The notes below the pieces were generated by a model. That model was not told where the DNA came from, did no database searches, and saw only the letters and a list, made by a program, of their open reading frames with translations. Both the position numbers and the translations under genes were made by a program. This document shows positions 1-6,937 of a stretch of 9,239 bases of DNA, piece by piece (the stretch's first letter is position 1; each line of letters starts with the position of its first letter). The stretch comes from JBMZCV01 sp049613665 (GTDB lineage Bacteria > Bacteroidota > Bacteroidia > Chitinophagales > UBA2359): assembly GCA_049613665.1 (NCBI GenBank), contig JBMZCV010000197.1:1-9239 (forward strand), read 5' to 3'.

Positions 1-1
1 T

Positions 2-249
2 GCTGACACAGAAAAACAAGCAAATGTTTTTTTATAATATTTATTTTATTTCAAATCGAGAATAGCTGTAATTGTTTGGCACTTCAATATCTTTTTTCTG
101 AAAAAAAATGCGAAACGACAATTCACTCATTTCTCACTTTAAGTAGTCGTTCAGAAGTTTTTGGGCATTTCAGAACAAGATAACACCTTGATTTTCAATG
201 CGTTAGCCACTAAACGAATGCTTTAATAAATAGTACTTGGTACTTAAAA
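2..249 (+). repeat. Intergenic dispersed repeat, copy A
   Basis: This leader is a diverged copy of the sequence at 6624-6810, in the same orientation. Shared blocks in order are GCTGAyACA near the start, TTTATTTCAAA followed by AGAATAGCTG (about 46-69), AAGTAGT (about 141-147), a 30-base core at 181-210 matching 6743-6772 at 26 of 30 positions, and CTTGGyACTTAAAA at 236-249. The core contains the small palindrome TTGA-TTT-TCAA (188-198). Copy A is about 60 bases longer than copy B, mostly around 85-135. It ends 11 bases before the ATG of the OmpA-like gene, so it probably contains that gene's 5' untranslated region or promoter. No ORF or transposase is visible in it. Function is unknown. The left end may extend beyond the window. 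Confidence 0.65.
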
Positions 250-260
250 ATATCGCTACC

Positions 261-2303
261 ATGAAACAAACTTCTTTTTTCTTTTTTAGAACTAAAAAAA
301 ATGCAGCCTTTCTTTTAGTTTTTATGCTATTGGTTGCGAATGTTTTTGCACAGAAAACAAGCACTTCTCTACAAGAAGAACAAGTCACACAACAAGTGCT
401 TTTTTCGTCTGATAGCTACGAGCTGAATCCGCAAATGCAAGCAGATTTGAAAACTTTGGCAGCTACCATAAAAACTTATCCAATTTATCAACTCAATTTA
501 AATGCTTATACCGACAGCGATGGCGATAATGAGTATAATATTCGGCTATCGAAAAACCGAGCGGAGGCAGTTGAGCATTTTTTGCTGCAAGAAGGTTTAT
601 TTAAACAACATATTTCATATAACTTTTTTGGCGAAAATAATCCTATTAATGACAATTCAACCGATTTTGATAAACAGCAAAACCGAAGGGTTGAAATAGT
701 TGCGACTTGCAGTTATTATCAACATATTAGCGATGTGTTGCAAGATTTTCGGAAGAAAAAAGAGCAACATTTTTTAGTAGATGCAGCTATAAACGAAGTC
801 ATAGAAGGAAAACAAGGTACTAAAATTCGCATTCCAGCAGGCAGTTTTAGCTTTTTAGACGGAAAACCTGCAAATGGCTTATTGACAATTACTTTGACGG
901 AAGCTTACAACAATGCTGATATTATTTTGCAAAATCTAACAACGACAAGCAACGGACAACTGCTTGAAACAGGTGGTATGATAAATGTGCAAGCCAGCTC
1001 TAAAGGCCAAGAATTGAAACTAAAACCAGATGCTAAATTAACGGTTGCTTTGCCTAATAAAACAGCAGAATTGGCCGAAGGAATGGAATTGTTTTATGGC
1101 GATAGAACTACGGATAACGATGTTATGAATTGGGAAGCAACCAATATCGCTTATACCAATGAATTTGAGGAAAATACCATAGATTGGTCCAAATTACAGC
1201 TAGATTTGAGTGCTTTTAAAGCCATTGATATTGATGTGCCACAGCGGCCGACAAAACCATATTTTGAGCCAATGGCAAATTATCCTAAAAAAGCTAGAAA
1301 GCCTATCACTCCACGACAGCCGACAAAACCGACTTTGGAAAAAACACGAGTAAATACAAGTTGGTTCAAAAAAATGATTAGCTCGAAGCAAAAACTGGCG
1401 AAAGAAAAAGAAGTTAAATTTTCGGAAAAAATGGCAGTTTATGAAACGAAGTACGAAAAATATCTAGAAAAGCAAGCGAAATACGAAAAAAATCTTGCAA
1501 CATACAATGCAGACAAAGAAAATCATCAAGAAAATATATCGGTTTGGCAAAAAGAATATGATAGCAGAGTAGCAATCATTCATGCGTTTATGAACGAATT
1601 TATGGATTATAACGCTGCTTTGAATGCAAAAGTAAACATAAAAAAAGCAATAAATAACTTTGAAAATCGTATTTTTGATTTCAAAGTGATTGAAAATGCT
1701 GTTTATAATGGAAATTTAGTAAAAGACAAACCATATTTGAAACAGATGTTGAATGAAGCACTAAACCGACAGCAACCCAAAAGAATTGGGCAAGAAAGTA
1801 ATGCTTATGCTGTGAGCGAAAGAACACAAAGTAAACTGACTGCTTTGTATCATCAATATAGCGTACATGATGCCAACAAAATGGTATTGAATCAGTTGCG
1901 TGCTTTTAAGATAGAAAATGGTAGTGTAACAAAAGGGGAATTAAATGCTTATGTGTTTGATATTACGAATTTGGGTTGGATAAATTGCGACCGTTTTTAT
2001 GAGTACGAAGGCGAAAAGCAAATTATGGTTTTCAATGAGCAAGATAGAAACACCTTGATTTATCTTGTTTGCAAAGAATTGAATAGCATTTTGCCTGTTC
2101 GCTACAATGTGAATCGCAAAGAATATTACACAGACAAATTGCCTACAAATTTGGAAGTGAAAGTAGTAGCTATAAAAATGGGCGGAAAAGGCACTATTCA
2201 GTTGGCTATGGAAGATATGCAAGTAAGCGATATTGCTTCGCACAGGCTTACTTATCAAAGTGGTGCTGCAAAAGATATGTTGGATAAATTGGCAAGATTG
2301 TAA
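261..2303 (+). CDS. Secreted OmpA-like peptidoglycan-binding protein with coiled coil
   Basis: A 680-residue exported envelope protein. Residues 1-30 form a signal peptide: basic start, hydrophobic stretch AAFLLVFMLLVANVFA, likely cut before QK. A TTG 24 bases upstream would spoil this, so the ATG at 261 is preferred. Residues about 45-148 are an OmpA C-terminal-type domain: TDSDGDNEYN, LSKNRAEAV and a final NRRVEI. D85 and R100 have the spacing of the Asp/Arg pair that binds meso-DAP in OmpA. Residues about 172-300 are a beta-rich domain frequent in Bacteroidota exported proteins (IPAGSF, then NGQLLETGGM). A proline/lysine segment (about 328-362) holds two similar pieces, PQRPTKP and PRQPTKP, followed by a long charged coiled coil (about 375-435). 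The C-terminal part (about 545-680, with LGWINCDRFY) is a conserved-looking domain of unknown role. The OmpA domain lies at the N-terminus, unlike OmpA itself, and there is no beta-barrel. It probably tethers the protein to the cell wall. The exact function is unknown. Confidence 0.85.
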   Translation: MKQTSFFFFRTKKNAAFLLVFMLLVANVFAQKTSTSLQEEQVTQQVLFSSDSYELNPQMQADLKTLAATIKTYPIYQLNLNAYTDSDGDNEYNIRLSKNRAEAVEHFLLQEGLFKQHISYNFFGENNPINDNSTDFDKQQNRRVEIVATCSYYQHISDVLQDFRKKKEQHFLVDAAINEVIEGKQGTKIRIPAGSFSFLDGKPANGLLTITLTEAYNNADIILQNLTTTSNGQLLETGGMINVQASSKGQELKLKPDAKLTVALPNKTAELAEGMELFYGDRTTDNDVMNWEATNIAYTNEFEENTIDWSKLQLDLSAFKAIDIDVPQRPTKPYFEPMANYPKKARKPITPRQPTKPTLEKTRVNTSWFKKMISSKQKLAKEKEVKFSEKMAVYETKYEKYLEKQAKYEKNLATYNADKENHQENISVWQKEYDSRVAIIHAFMNEFMDYNAALNAKVNIKKAINNFENRIFDFKVIENAVYNGNLVKDKPYLKQMLNEALNRQQPKRIGQESNAYAVSERTQSKLTALYHQYSVHDANKMVLNQLRAFKIENGSVTKGELNAYVFDITNLGWINCDRFYEYEGEKQIMVFNEQDRNTLIYLVCKELNSILPVRYNVNRKEYYTDKLPTNLEVKVVAIKMGGKGTIQLAMEDMQVSDIASHRLTYQSGAAKDMLDKLARL

Positions 2304-2315
2304 AATGCTACATGC

Positions 2316-2328
2316 AAAAATCTAAGGC
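2316..2328 (+). repeat. Left copy of 13-base direct repeat flanking the HKD gene
   Basis: AAAAATCTAAGGC, starting 12 bases after the OmpA-like stop codon. It matches AAAAACCTAAGGC at 4194-4206 in 12 of 13 positions. The pair brackets the terminator, promoter and HKD-nuclease gene. It could be an insertion scar or recombination site, or chance in A-rich DNA. Only the CTAAGGC part is informative. Confidence 0.35.
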
Positions 2329-2334
2329 TTTTTC

Positions 2335-2372
2335 AGAAGTGACATATCTTTAAGATATGTCACTTCTTTTTT
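2335..2372 (+). terminator. Rho-independent terminator of the OmpA-like gene
   Basis: AGAAGTGACATATCTT (2335-2350) is perfectly complementary to 2352-2367, giving a potential 16-base stem around a tight centre. In RNA the innermost pairs would open to form the loop. A run of six T follows directly (2367-2372). The hairpin begins 32 bases after the OmpA-like stop and precedes the promoter of the next gene. That separates the two transcription units. Confidence 0.85.
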
Positions 2373-2382
2373 ATAGAGAGTT

Positions 2383-2412
2383 TTGTTTTTTACAAAAAAT
2401 ATTATACATTTG
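2383..2412 (+). promoter_or_regulatory. Bacteroidota-type promoter of the HKD-nuclease gene
   Basis: TTG at 2383-2385 (within TTTTG), then exactly 19 bases, then TACATTTG at 2405-2412. This fits the known Bacteroidota sigma-A pattern TTTG-N19-21-TAnnTTTG. Transcription should start a few bases downstream of 2412, giving a 5' leader of roughly 20 bases before the ATG at 2441. Together with the terminator just upstream, it indicates that the gene is transcribed alone. No operator-like repeat was seen around it. Confidence 0.7.
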
Positions 2413-2440
2413 TTTTCAAAAATAAAACATAACAAAACTA

Positions 2441-4039
2441 ATGAAAATAAAACTACTAGCATCTGTTCCAGCAAAATCTTTAAGAAAAAGAATGAAAAAA
2501 AACATTGAAAAATGTGAATCTATAAGAATTGTCGTAGCTTATTGGACATTGCCACCAGATTTTTTTTATGACCATGAAAAAAAACATAATAAATTTATCG
2601 AGCTACTTGGTAAAAAAGATTCTTTTATTTGTGTTGATATGCAAAATCCAACGAATATATATCAACTGAAAAAATTTAAAGTACTAAATCCTAATGCCAA
2701 TATACATCTGCATCATTATACTTTAGTTGGTAATGTTCCAAATGAGCAACATAAAGAAAATTTGTTACACTCCAAAATGATAGTTTTTGATTATGGAAAA
2801 AATAAAGTAGAGGTATGGTTAGGTAGTCACAATTTCACAAAAAGAGCTTTGTTAGGTATTAATTTAGAAGCATCTTTAGCAATAAAAATGAACAAGCAAG
2901 CTTCTTTATACATGGATATTGATAATTATGTAAAAGATATAAAAGAAAAAAGAACTATCCCTTTTAATGAAAAACACAGTATATATTATAAATATTTGCA
3001 AGGAAACAAAAAAGGAAATGATTGGCTTCATACTATTACACTAGTAAATACCAATAAAAGTAAAATTGAAAGAGGTACAACAATACAATTATTGAGTCTT
3101 GATAACTCTAATTTTAATGAACTAAAGGTAGTTAAAAAGAAAATTATATTAGAAATTGTAAAGGCTAACAATTGTACTCAATATTTTAAATGTGTAATTT
3201 TATTAGCTGGAGAAACAACAAAAGATAATGAAAAATCATACAAAATTAATTTCCCAGAAATGCAATATGGAATATTGGAAAAGGGGATATTAGGAGCATT
3301 ATTGCCAGAAGATAATCTTAAAAGTTTAGATGCTATACATATAAAATTTTTTACAAATATAGAAATAAAAGAAGAAATAACAGATACAAATTTCGTAAAA
3401 ATTGCTAATAAAATTTACGATACTAAAGAAGAAAAAATTGAAATACCAAACTTTGCTTATGAAGAAAATGGTAGTATAGCTATTGACAAAATAATTACAT
3501 TAAAAAATGTTAATGTAACAGAAAATGACGATATGAGATATAACCCAAAGTACAATTTAACAGAAACAGATCTAGACAATTTAAGAAAGTACCATGAAAG
3601 AATTATTGATATTTTAAAAAGAAATTATACAAAAGATGTAAAGAAAGAGCGTGATAATTTAAAAAAAGAGATTCCAGCTAAAACAGTTTTAAAAAGCAAA
3701 AAAGACAATATTTTTTGGTTAAAAAATATTACTTACAAACATAAATATTGGAAATTTACCCGATTTGAATTTGTCCATAAAATATGGATAAATGAAATAT
3801 CAAAAAAGGATTTGATAAAAGATTTTGTTTTTGTTGATGAAATTATAGTTTTACATGACTATTTGAAAAAAGTAATTGAAACAAATAATATTAATTATTC
3901 GGAGTGGCTATATAATTTTTCTCGCTTTATGTCTATGCTCATCAAAGAACACAAAAGATTTATAGAAATAGCCATAAAAGAAGGAAAGAAAAATGATATA
4001 AATCCTTTTTTAAAAGAAGATTATCCTGATTTTTTTTAA
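2441..4039 (+). CDS. Phospholipase-D-like (single HKD) putative nuclease
   Basis: A 532-residue protein with no signal peptide or membrane segment, so probably cytoplasmic. Residues 108-117 contain HSKMIVFD (H110, K112, D117), followed by LGSHNF (S129, N131) and E143. This matches the HxKx4D...GSxN motif of the PLD superfamily. The later Glu sits about as far behind the Asn as I recall for the restriction nuclease BfiI. Only one HKD motif is present. Such proteins (Nuc, BfiI) normally dimerise to build one active site and cut DNA rather than lipids. The N-terminal strand pattern around RIVVAYWT (29-36) fits a PLD fold start. Residues about 190-532 match nothing I recognise. They include a probable beta-rich middle and a lysine-rich, helical, coiled-coil-like region (about 375-415). 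The gene is strikingly AT-rich, with many AAA and ATA codons, unlike its neighbours, which suggests transfer. It has its own promoter and no partner gene. A defence or DNA-repair nuclease is the best guess. A lipid or other phosphodiesterase is possible. Confidence 0.75.
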   Translation: MKIKLLASVPAKSLRKRMKKNIEKCESIRIVVAYWTLPPDFFYDHEKKHNKFIELLGKKDSFICVDMQNPTNIYQLKKFKVLNPNANIHLHHYTLVGNVPNEQHKENLLHSKMIVFDYGKNKVEVWLGSHNFTKRALLGINLEASLAIKMNKQASLYMDIDNYVKDIKEKRTIPFNEKHSIYYKYLQGNKKGNDWLHTITLVNTNKSKIERGTTIQLLSLDNSNFNELKVVKKKIILEIVKANNCTQYFKCVILLAGETTKDNEKSYKINFPEMQYGILEKGILGALLPEDNLKSLDAIHIKFFTNIEIKEEITDTNFVKIANKIYDTKEEKIEIPNFAYEENGSIAIDKIITLKNVNVTENDDMRYNPKYNLTETDLDNLRKYHERIIDILKRNYTKDVKKERDNLKKEIPAKTVLKSKKDNIFWLKNITYKHKYWKFTRFEFVHKIWINEISKKDLIKDFVFVDEIIVLHDYLKKVIETNNINYSEWLYNFSRFMSMLIKEHKRFIEIAIKEGKKNDINPFLKEDYPDFF

Positions 4040-4193
4040 TAAACTTTTCAATAACGAAAAATAATCAAACCCAAGAAAACCACATATTCATACATTCAAA
4101 AAGTGGTCGACATATTAAATTAAAAAAAAAAATCTTTTTCATAAAAAATCTAAACATTTTGCCGTAATATTGCCATTTCATTTTTTCAGCATA

Positions 4194-4206
4194 AAAAACC
4201 TAAGGC
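4194..4206 (+). repeat. Right copy of 13-base direct repeat flanking the HKD gene
   Basis: AAAAACCTAAGGC, immediately before the ftcD ATG (one base between). It is the counterpart of 2316-2328, with one mismatch. If the HKD module was inserted, this would be the right junction and the ftcD translation start would sit exactly on it. The remaining gap between the HKD stop and ftcD (4040-4193) is A/T-rich, with poly-A runs. It shows no convincing terminator and only a weak promoter-like TAATATTG at 4165-4172. Confidence 0.35.
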
Positions 4207-4207
4207 A

Positions 4208-5893
4208 ATGACAAAAAAATTGATAGAATGCGTTCCAAATTTTTCGGAAGGCCGCAATATGGACATTATCAAGCAAATCACACAGCAAATTGAAAGCGTA
4301 GAAGGTGTGCAATTGCTAGACATTGACCCAGGAAAAGCGACTAATAGAACTGTTGTAACTTTTGTTGGCGAACCAGAACCTGTTATAGAAGCCGCATTTT
4401 TGGCGATGAAAAAGGCTGCCGAACTCATTGATATGCGACAACATCATGGCGAGCATCCTCGTTTTGGTGCGACAGATGTGTGTCCGTTAGTACCTATTTC
4501 GGGCATTTCTATGGAAGAAACCGTGAAGTATGCTCAAAAATTGGCTAAAAGAGTAGGCGAGGAGCTGCAAATTCCTATTTATTTGTACGAATCGGCAGCA
4601 AGTCGTCCAGAACGCAAAAATTTGGCCACCATCAGAGCTGGCCAATATGAAGGCTTGGCAGCCAAACTAAAACACCCAGATTGGAAACCAGATGCTGGCC
4701 CTGCCGAATTTAACGAAAGCGTACAAAAAAGCGGTGTAACAGCAGTTGGTGCAAGAGATTTTTTGATTGCCTACAACGTAAATTTAAACACAACTTCTGT
4801 CAGACGTGCCAACGCTGTGGCTTTTGATGTGCGAGAAGCTGGCCGAGCAGCTACCAGAAAAGGCAAAGTTTTGAGAAATAAAAAAGGCGAGGCTTTGCGA
4901 AAAGCTGGCAAGCTAAAAGCGGTAAAAGGCATTGGTTGGTACATCGAAGAATACGGCATTTGCCAAGTGTCTATGAATTTGACAGACATCAAAGTTACGC
5001 CATTTCATACGGCTTTCGAAGCAGTTTGCGACAGTGCCAACAGCAGAGGCATGAGAGTAACTGGCTCGGAATTGGTCGGTTTAGTGCCTTTGAAAGTGAT
5101 GCTAGATGCAGGTAAACGTTTTTTAGAAAAACAAAAACGCTCGACAGGTATTGCGGAGAGCGAAATCATCAAAATCGCCATAAAAACAATGGGATTAGAT
5201 GAGTTGAGTGAGTTCAACCCACGCAAAAAAATCATTGAATACATTTTGGCCGACAACGCAAAACGGCCTTTAGTAAATATGAGTTTGAAAGCTTTTGCAG
5301 CCGAAACAGCTTCCGAATCTCCTGCTCCTGGTGGCGGTTCTATTGCAGCTTATATCGGTGCGTTGGGCGTGGCACTCGGCACGATGGTAGCCAACTTGTC
5401 GGCACACAAAAGAGGCTGGGATAAACGTTGGAAAGTATTTTCGGATTGGGCAGAAAAAGGGCAAGCTTTTCAGTCAGATTTGCTCTATTTGGTAGATGAA
5501 GACACCAATGCTTTTAATAGAATTATTGATGCGGTGCGTTTGCCAAAAAAGACAGAAACCGAACAGGTAGCGAGAGCAAAAGCAATGACAGAAGCGACAA
5601 AATATGCGATAGAAGTGCCTTTGCGAGTGATGCGAACTGCCTTAGATTCTATGGTAGTGATGGAAGCGATGGCGAAAATCGGCAATCCAAATTCGGCAAG
5701 TGATGCAGGTGTTGGTGCGGCTTGTGCTAGAACGGCTGTTTTGGGTGCTTATCTGAATGTAAAAATCAATCTTGGCGGTTTTGATGATGCTGAGTTTGCA
5801 GAAGCTGCTTTGAAAAAAGCTGATAATATTTTGAAGCGAGCTATTAAGAAAGAAAAGGAAATTTTGGCTATTGTAACTGATAAAATAGCGTAA
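4208..5893 (+). CDS. ftcD: Bifunctional glutamate formiminotransferase / formimidoyl-THF cyclodeaminase
   Basis: A 561-residue cytosolic enzyme, close to the roughly 540 residues of the animal protein. It moves the formimino group from N-formimino-L-glutamate (the last step of histidine breakdown) to tetrahydrofolate, then releases ammonia to give 5,10-methenyl-THF. Residues 1-180 are the N-terminal transferase subdomain, with CVPNFSEGR (8-16) and GEHPRFGATDVCP (81-93). H83 there aligns with the catalytic His82 of the mammalian enzyme. Residues about 181-325 are the second transferase subdomain (GARDFLIAYNVNLNT, CQVSMNL). After a linker, the cyclodeaminase half (about 355-561) has SPAPGGGSIAA (371-381), VDEDTNAFNRI (429-439) and GNPNSASDAGVGA (492-504), all typical of the family. 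Both halves look intact. No hutH, hutU or hutI gene is in the window, so the rest of the pathway must lie elsewhere. The product ends at a bidirectional terminator shared with the convergent bacilliredoxin gene. Confidence 0.96.
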   Translation: MTKKLIECVPNFSEGRNMDIIKQITQQIESVEGVQLLDIDPGKATNRTVVTFVGEPEPVIEAAFLAMKKAAELIDMRQHHGEHPRFGATDVCPLVPISGISMEETVKYAQKLAKRVGEELQIPIYLYESAASRPERKNLATIRAGQYEGLAAKLKHPDWKPDAGPAEFNESVQKSGVTAVGARDFLIAYNVNLNTTSVRRANAVAFDVREAGRAATRKGKVLRNKKGEALRKAGKLKAVKGIGWYIEEYGICQVSMNLTDIKVTPFHTAFEAVCDSANSRGMRVTGSELVGLVPLKVMLDAGKRFLEKQKRSTGIAESEIIKIAIKTMGLDELSEFNPRKKIIEYILADNAKRPLVNMSLKAFAAETASESPAPGGGSIAAYIGALGVALGTMVANLSAHKRGWDKRWKVFSDWAEKGQAFQSDLLYLVDEDTNAFNRIIDAVRLPKKTETEQVARAKAMTEATKYAIEVPLRVMRTALDSMVVMEAMAKIGNPNSASDAGVGAACARTAVLGAYLNVKINLGGFDDAEFAEAALKKADNILKRAIKKEKEILAIVTDKIA

Positions 5894-5939
5894 GTCAAAT
5901 TCATAAAAAAGGTGGATATAAAACTCACCACTATTAAGC

Positions 5940-5979
5940 AAAAAAAGACCATTCAATGTATTTTGAATGGTCTTTTTTT
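5940..5979. terminator. Bidirectional terminator between ftcD and the bacilliredoxin gene
   Basis: Stem GACCATTCAA (5947-5956) pairs with TTGAATGGTC (5963-5972) around a six-base loop. Seven A precede it (5940-5946) and seven T follow it (5973-5979), so either strand yields a stem followed by a U run. It lies 46 bases after the ftcD stop and 22 bases beyond the end of the minus-strand gene at 6002. It therefore serves both convergent genes. Confidence 0.9.
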
Positions 5980-6001
5980 ATTGTCAATTGTTTTTACAAA
6001 A

Positions 6002-6418
6002 CTAGCAATGCGTATCAAAAGCAACTAAAATTTCTTTTGCAATATCTTGTGCCGAGCGGCCTTCAATATTATGTCTTTCGATGAAATGTACTAAACTTCC
6101 ATCTTTAAACAAAGCCATTGATGGCGAAGATGGAGGATAAGGTAAGGTCAATGAACGCACTTGATTCGTCGCTGCCGCATCAACGCCAGCAAAAGCAGTT
6201 GCTGCTACTGTTGGTTTTTTCTCGCTATATTGCATCGCCAATTTTGCCGCTGGACGTGCATTGGCAGCCGCACAGCCACATACCGAGTTAATTACGACAA
6301 ATACAGTTCCTTCCGTTTTAGTGATTACTTCTTCTGCTTGCTCTGCTGATGTCAAATCTTCAAAACCAAAGCCTACTAAGTCCGCTTTCATCGGTGCAGT
6401 TAAATATTCAGGGTACAT
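6002..6418 (-). CDS. BrxA/BrxB-family bacilliredoxin (CGC thiol-disulfide oxidoreductase)
   Basis: A 138-residue cytosolic protein of the YphP/YqiW (DUF1094) family, slightly shorter than the roughly 145 residues of the Bacillus proteins. NSVCGCAAANARPA (44-57) carries the CGC active site (C47, C49) in a thioredoxin-like fold. PPSSPSMALFKDG (95-107), IERHNIEGR (113-121) and the terminal DTHC with C138 also match the family. In Bacillus these proteins remove bacillithiol from oxidised protein thiols. Activity here would need bacillithiol or a similar thiol, and bacillithiol synthesis genes are known in some Bacteroidota. The gene is convergent with ftcD and divergent from mpl, so it is probably monocistronic. 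The ATG start gives the expected YPEYLTAPM family N-terminus. Whether it is BrxA-like or BrxB-like cannot be settled, so no symbol is given. Confidence 0.93.
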   Translation of the reverse strand: MYPEYLTAPMKADLVGFGFEDLTSAEQAEEVITKTEGTVFVVINSVCGCAAANARPAAKLAMQYSEKKPTVAATAFAGVDAAATNQVRSLTLPYPPSSPSMALFKDGSLVHFIERHNIEGRSAQDIAKEILVAFDTHC

Positions 6419-6462
6419 TTTTATGTAATTTTAATTTTTAAGTAAAAATAAAGTGTATTGTG

Positions 6463-6470
6463 CAAAGTTA
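6463..6470 (-). promoter_or_regulatory. Putative -7 box of the bacilliredoxin promoter
   Basis: On the minus strand this reads TAACTTTG followed by CA, a full match to the Bacteroidota TAnnTTTG box. It lies 44 bases upstream of the ATG. No TTG was found at the ideal 19-21-base distance. TTTTG occurs at 12 and at 26 bases, so the upstream element is unclear and the call rests on the -7 box. Confidence 0.45.
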
Positions 6471-6623
6471 CGCTTTTTTTTGCAAAACTTGCGTTTCAAA
6501 AGTAAACATTCTTTTATGACTAAAGGTTTAGAAAGTTATAATTTCTATTTGTTGAAAAAGAATTAAGTAAGCAGCTAGACACTTAGTAGATGTGAAATAT
6601 TTGTATTAGTGGAAAAAATAATC

Positions 6624-6810
6624 GCTGATACAAGAAAATGAATAAATAATATTTTATATTATTCGTTTTATTTCAAAGCAAGAATAGCTGAAATTTTATA
6701 GCTAAGTAGTTGGGCAGAAATAATGATACTTCTCGTTGAAGTTAACACACTGATTATCAATGCGTTAGCAACGAATCGACCGTTTATTAAATATAGCTTG
6801 GCACTTAAAA
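6624..6810 (+). repeat. Intergenic dispersed repeat, copy B
   Basis: Second, shorter copy of the repeat at 2-249, in the same orientation. Conserved pieces are GCTGATACA at the left end, TTTATTTCAAA and AGAATAGCTG (about 6667-6690), AAGTAGT (about 6704-6710), the 30-base core at 6743-6772 (26 of 30 identical to copy A) and CTTGGCACTTAAAA at 6797-6810. The core palindrome is TGAT-T-ATCA here, so the symmetry is kept although bases differ. Unlike copy A it stops about 130 bases before the next ATG. It encodes nothing visible. Confidence 0.65.
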
Positions 6811-6870
6811 TGCTTGAAGTTCATAATTTTTGCTCATTTTTCGCTAACTTGCAAACCAAATAATTAGTTT

Positions 6871-6903
6871 TTGCTTTAGATATTAATAACACATCTATTT
6901 TTG
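6871..6903 (+). promoter_or_regulatory. Putative Bacteroidota-type promoter of mpl
   Basis: TTG at 6871-6873 (within TTTTTG from 6868), a 22-base spacer, then TATTTTTG at 6896-6903, a full match to TAnnTTTG. The spacer is one or two bases longer than ideal. The predicted start lies roughly 25-30 bases before the mpl ATG. That would also exclude the upstream TTG (6911) as a sensible translation start. Confidence 0.55.
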
Positions 6904-6937
6904 TAAAGCATTGCAAAAAAGATATAGAACAATAGGT

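Larger units (their letters stand above)
6419..6937. other. 519-base gene-free intergenic region
   Basis: No coding region was found here on either strand. It is the divergent spacer between the bacilliredoxin gene (left, minus strand) and mpl (right, plus strand). It holds a promoter-like box for the former near 6463-6470, an A/T-rich stretch with nothing I recognise (about 6500-6623), repeat copy B (6624-6810) and the mpl promoter (6871-6903). No terminator is needed here and none is seen. Confidence 0.7.

Noticed and set aside
237..260. TTG start giving eight extra residues on the OmpA-like protein
   Set aside because: The ATG at 261 gives a classical signal peptide, and the extension falls against the end of the repeat.
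1941..2258. 105-residue minus-strand ORF inside the OmpA-like gene
   Set aside because: Shadow of a strongly supported plus-strand gene. No motifs, and Cys/Phe/His-rich composition typical of antisense frames.
4079..4107. ACCAC...GTGGT inverted repeat after the HKD gene
   Set aside because: Five-base arms with a 19-base loop and no T run. Too weak for a terminator.
4165..4172. TAATATTG as a -7 box for ftcD
   Set aside because: One mismatch to TAnnTTTG and no TTG at the right distance. Kept only as a weak possibility.
5911..5930. GGTG...CACC mini-hairpin after ftcD
   Set aside because: Four-base stem with a long loop. The strong terminator just downstream explains the region.
5642..5956. 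104-residue minus-strand ORF over the ftcD end
   Set aside because: It overlaps conserved cyclodeaminase coding sequence and runs through the terminator hairpin.
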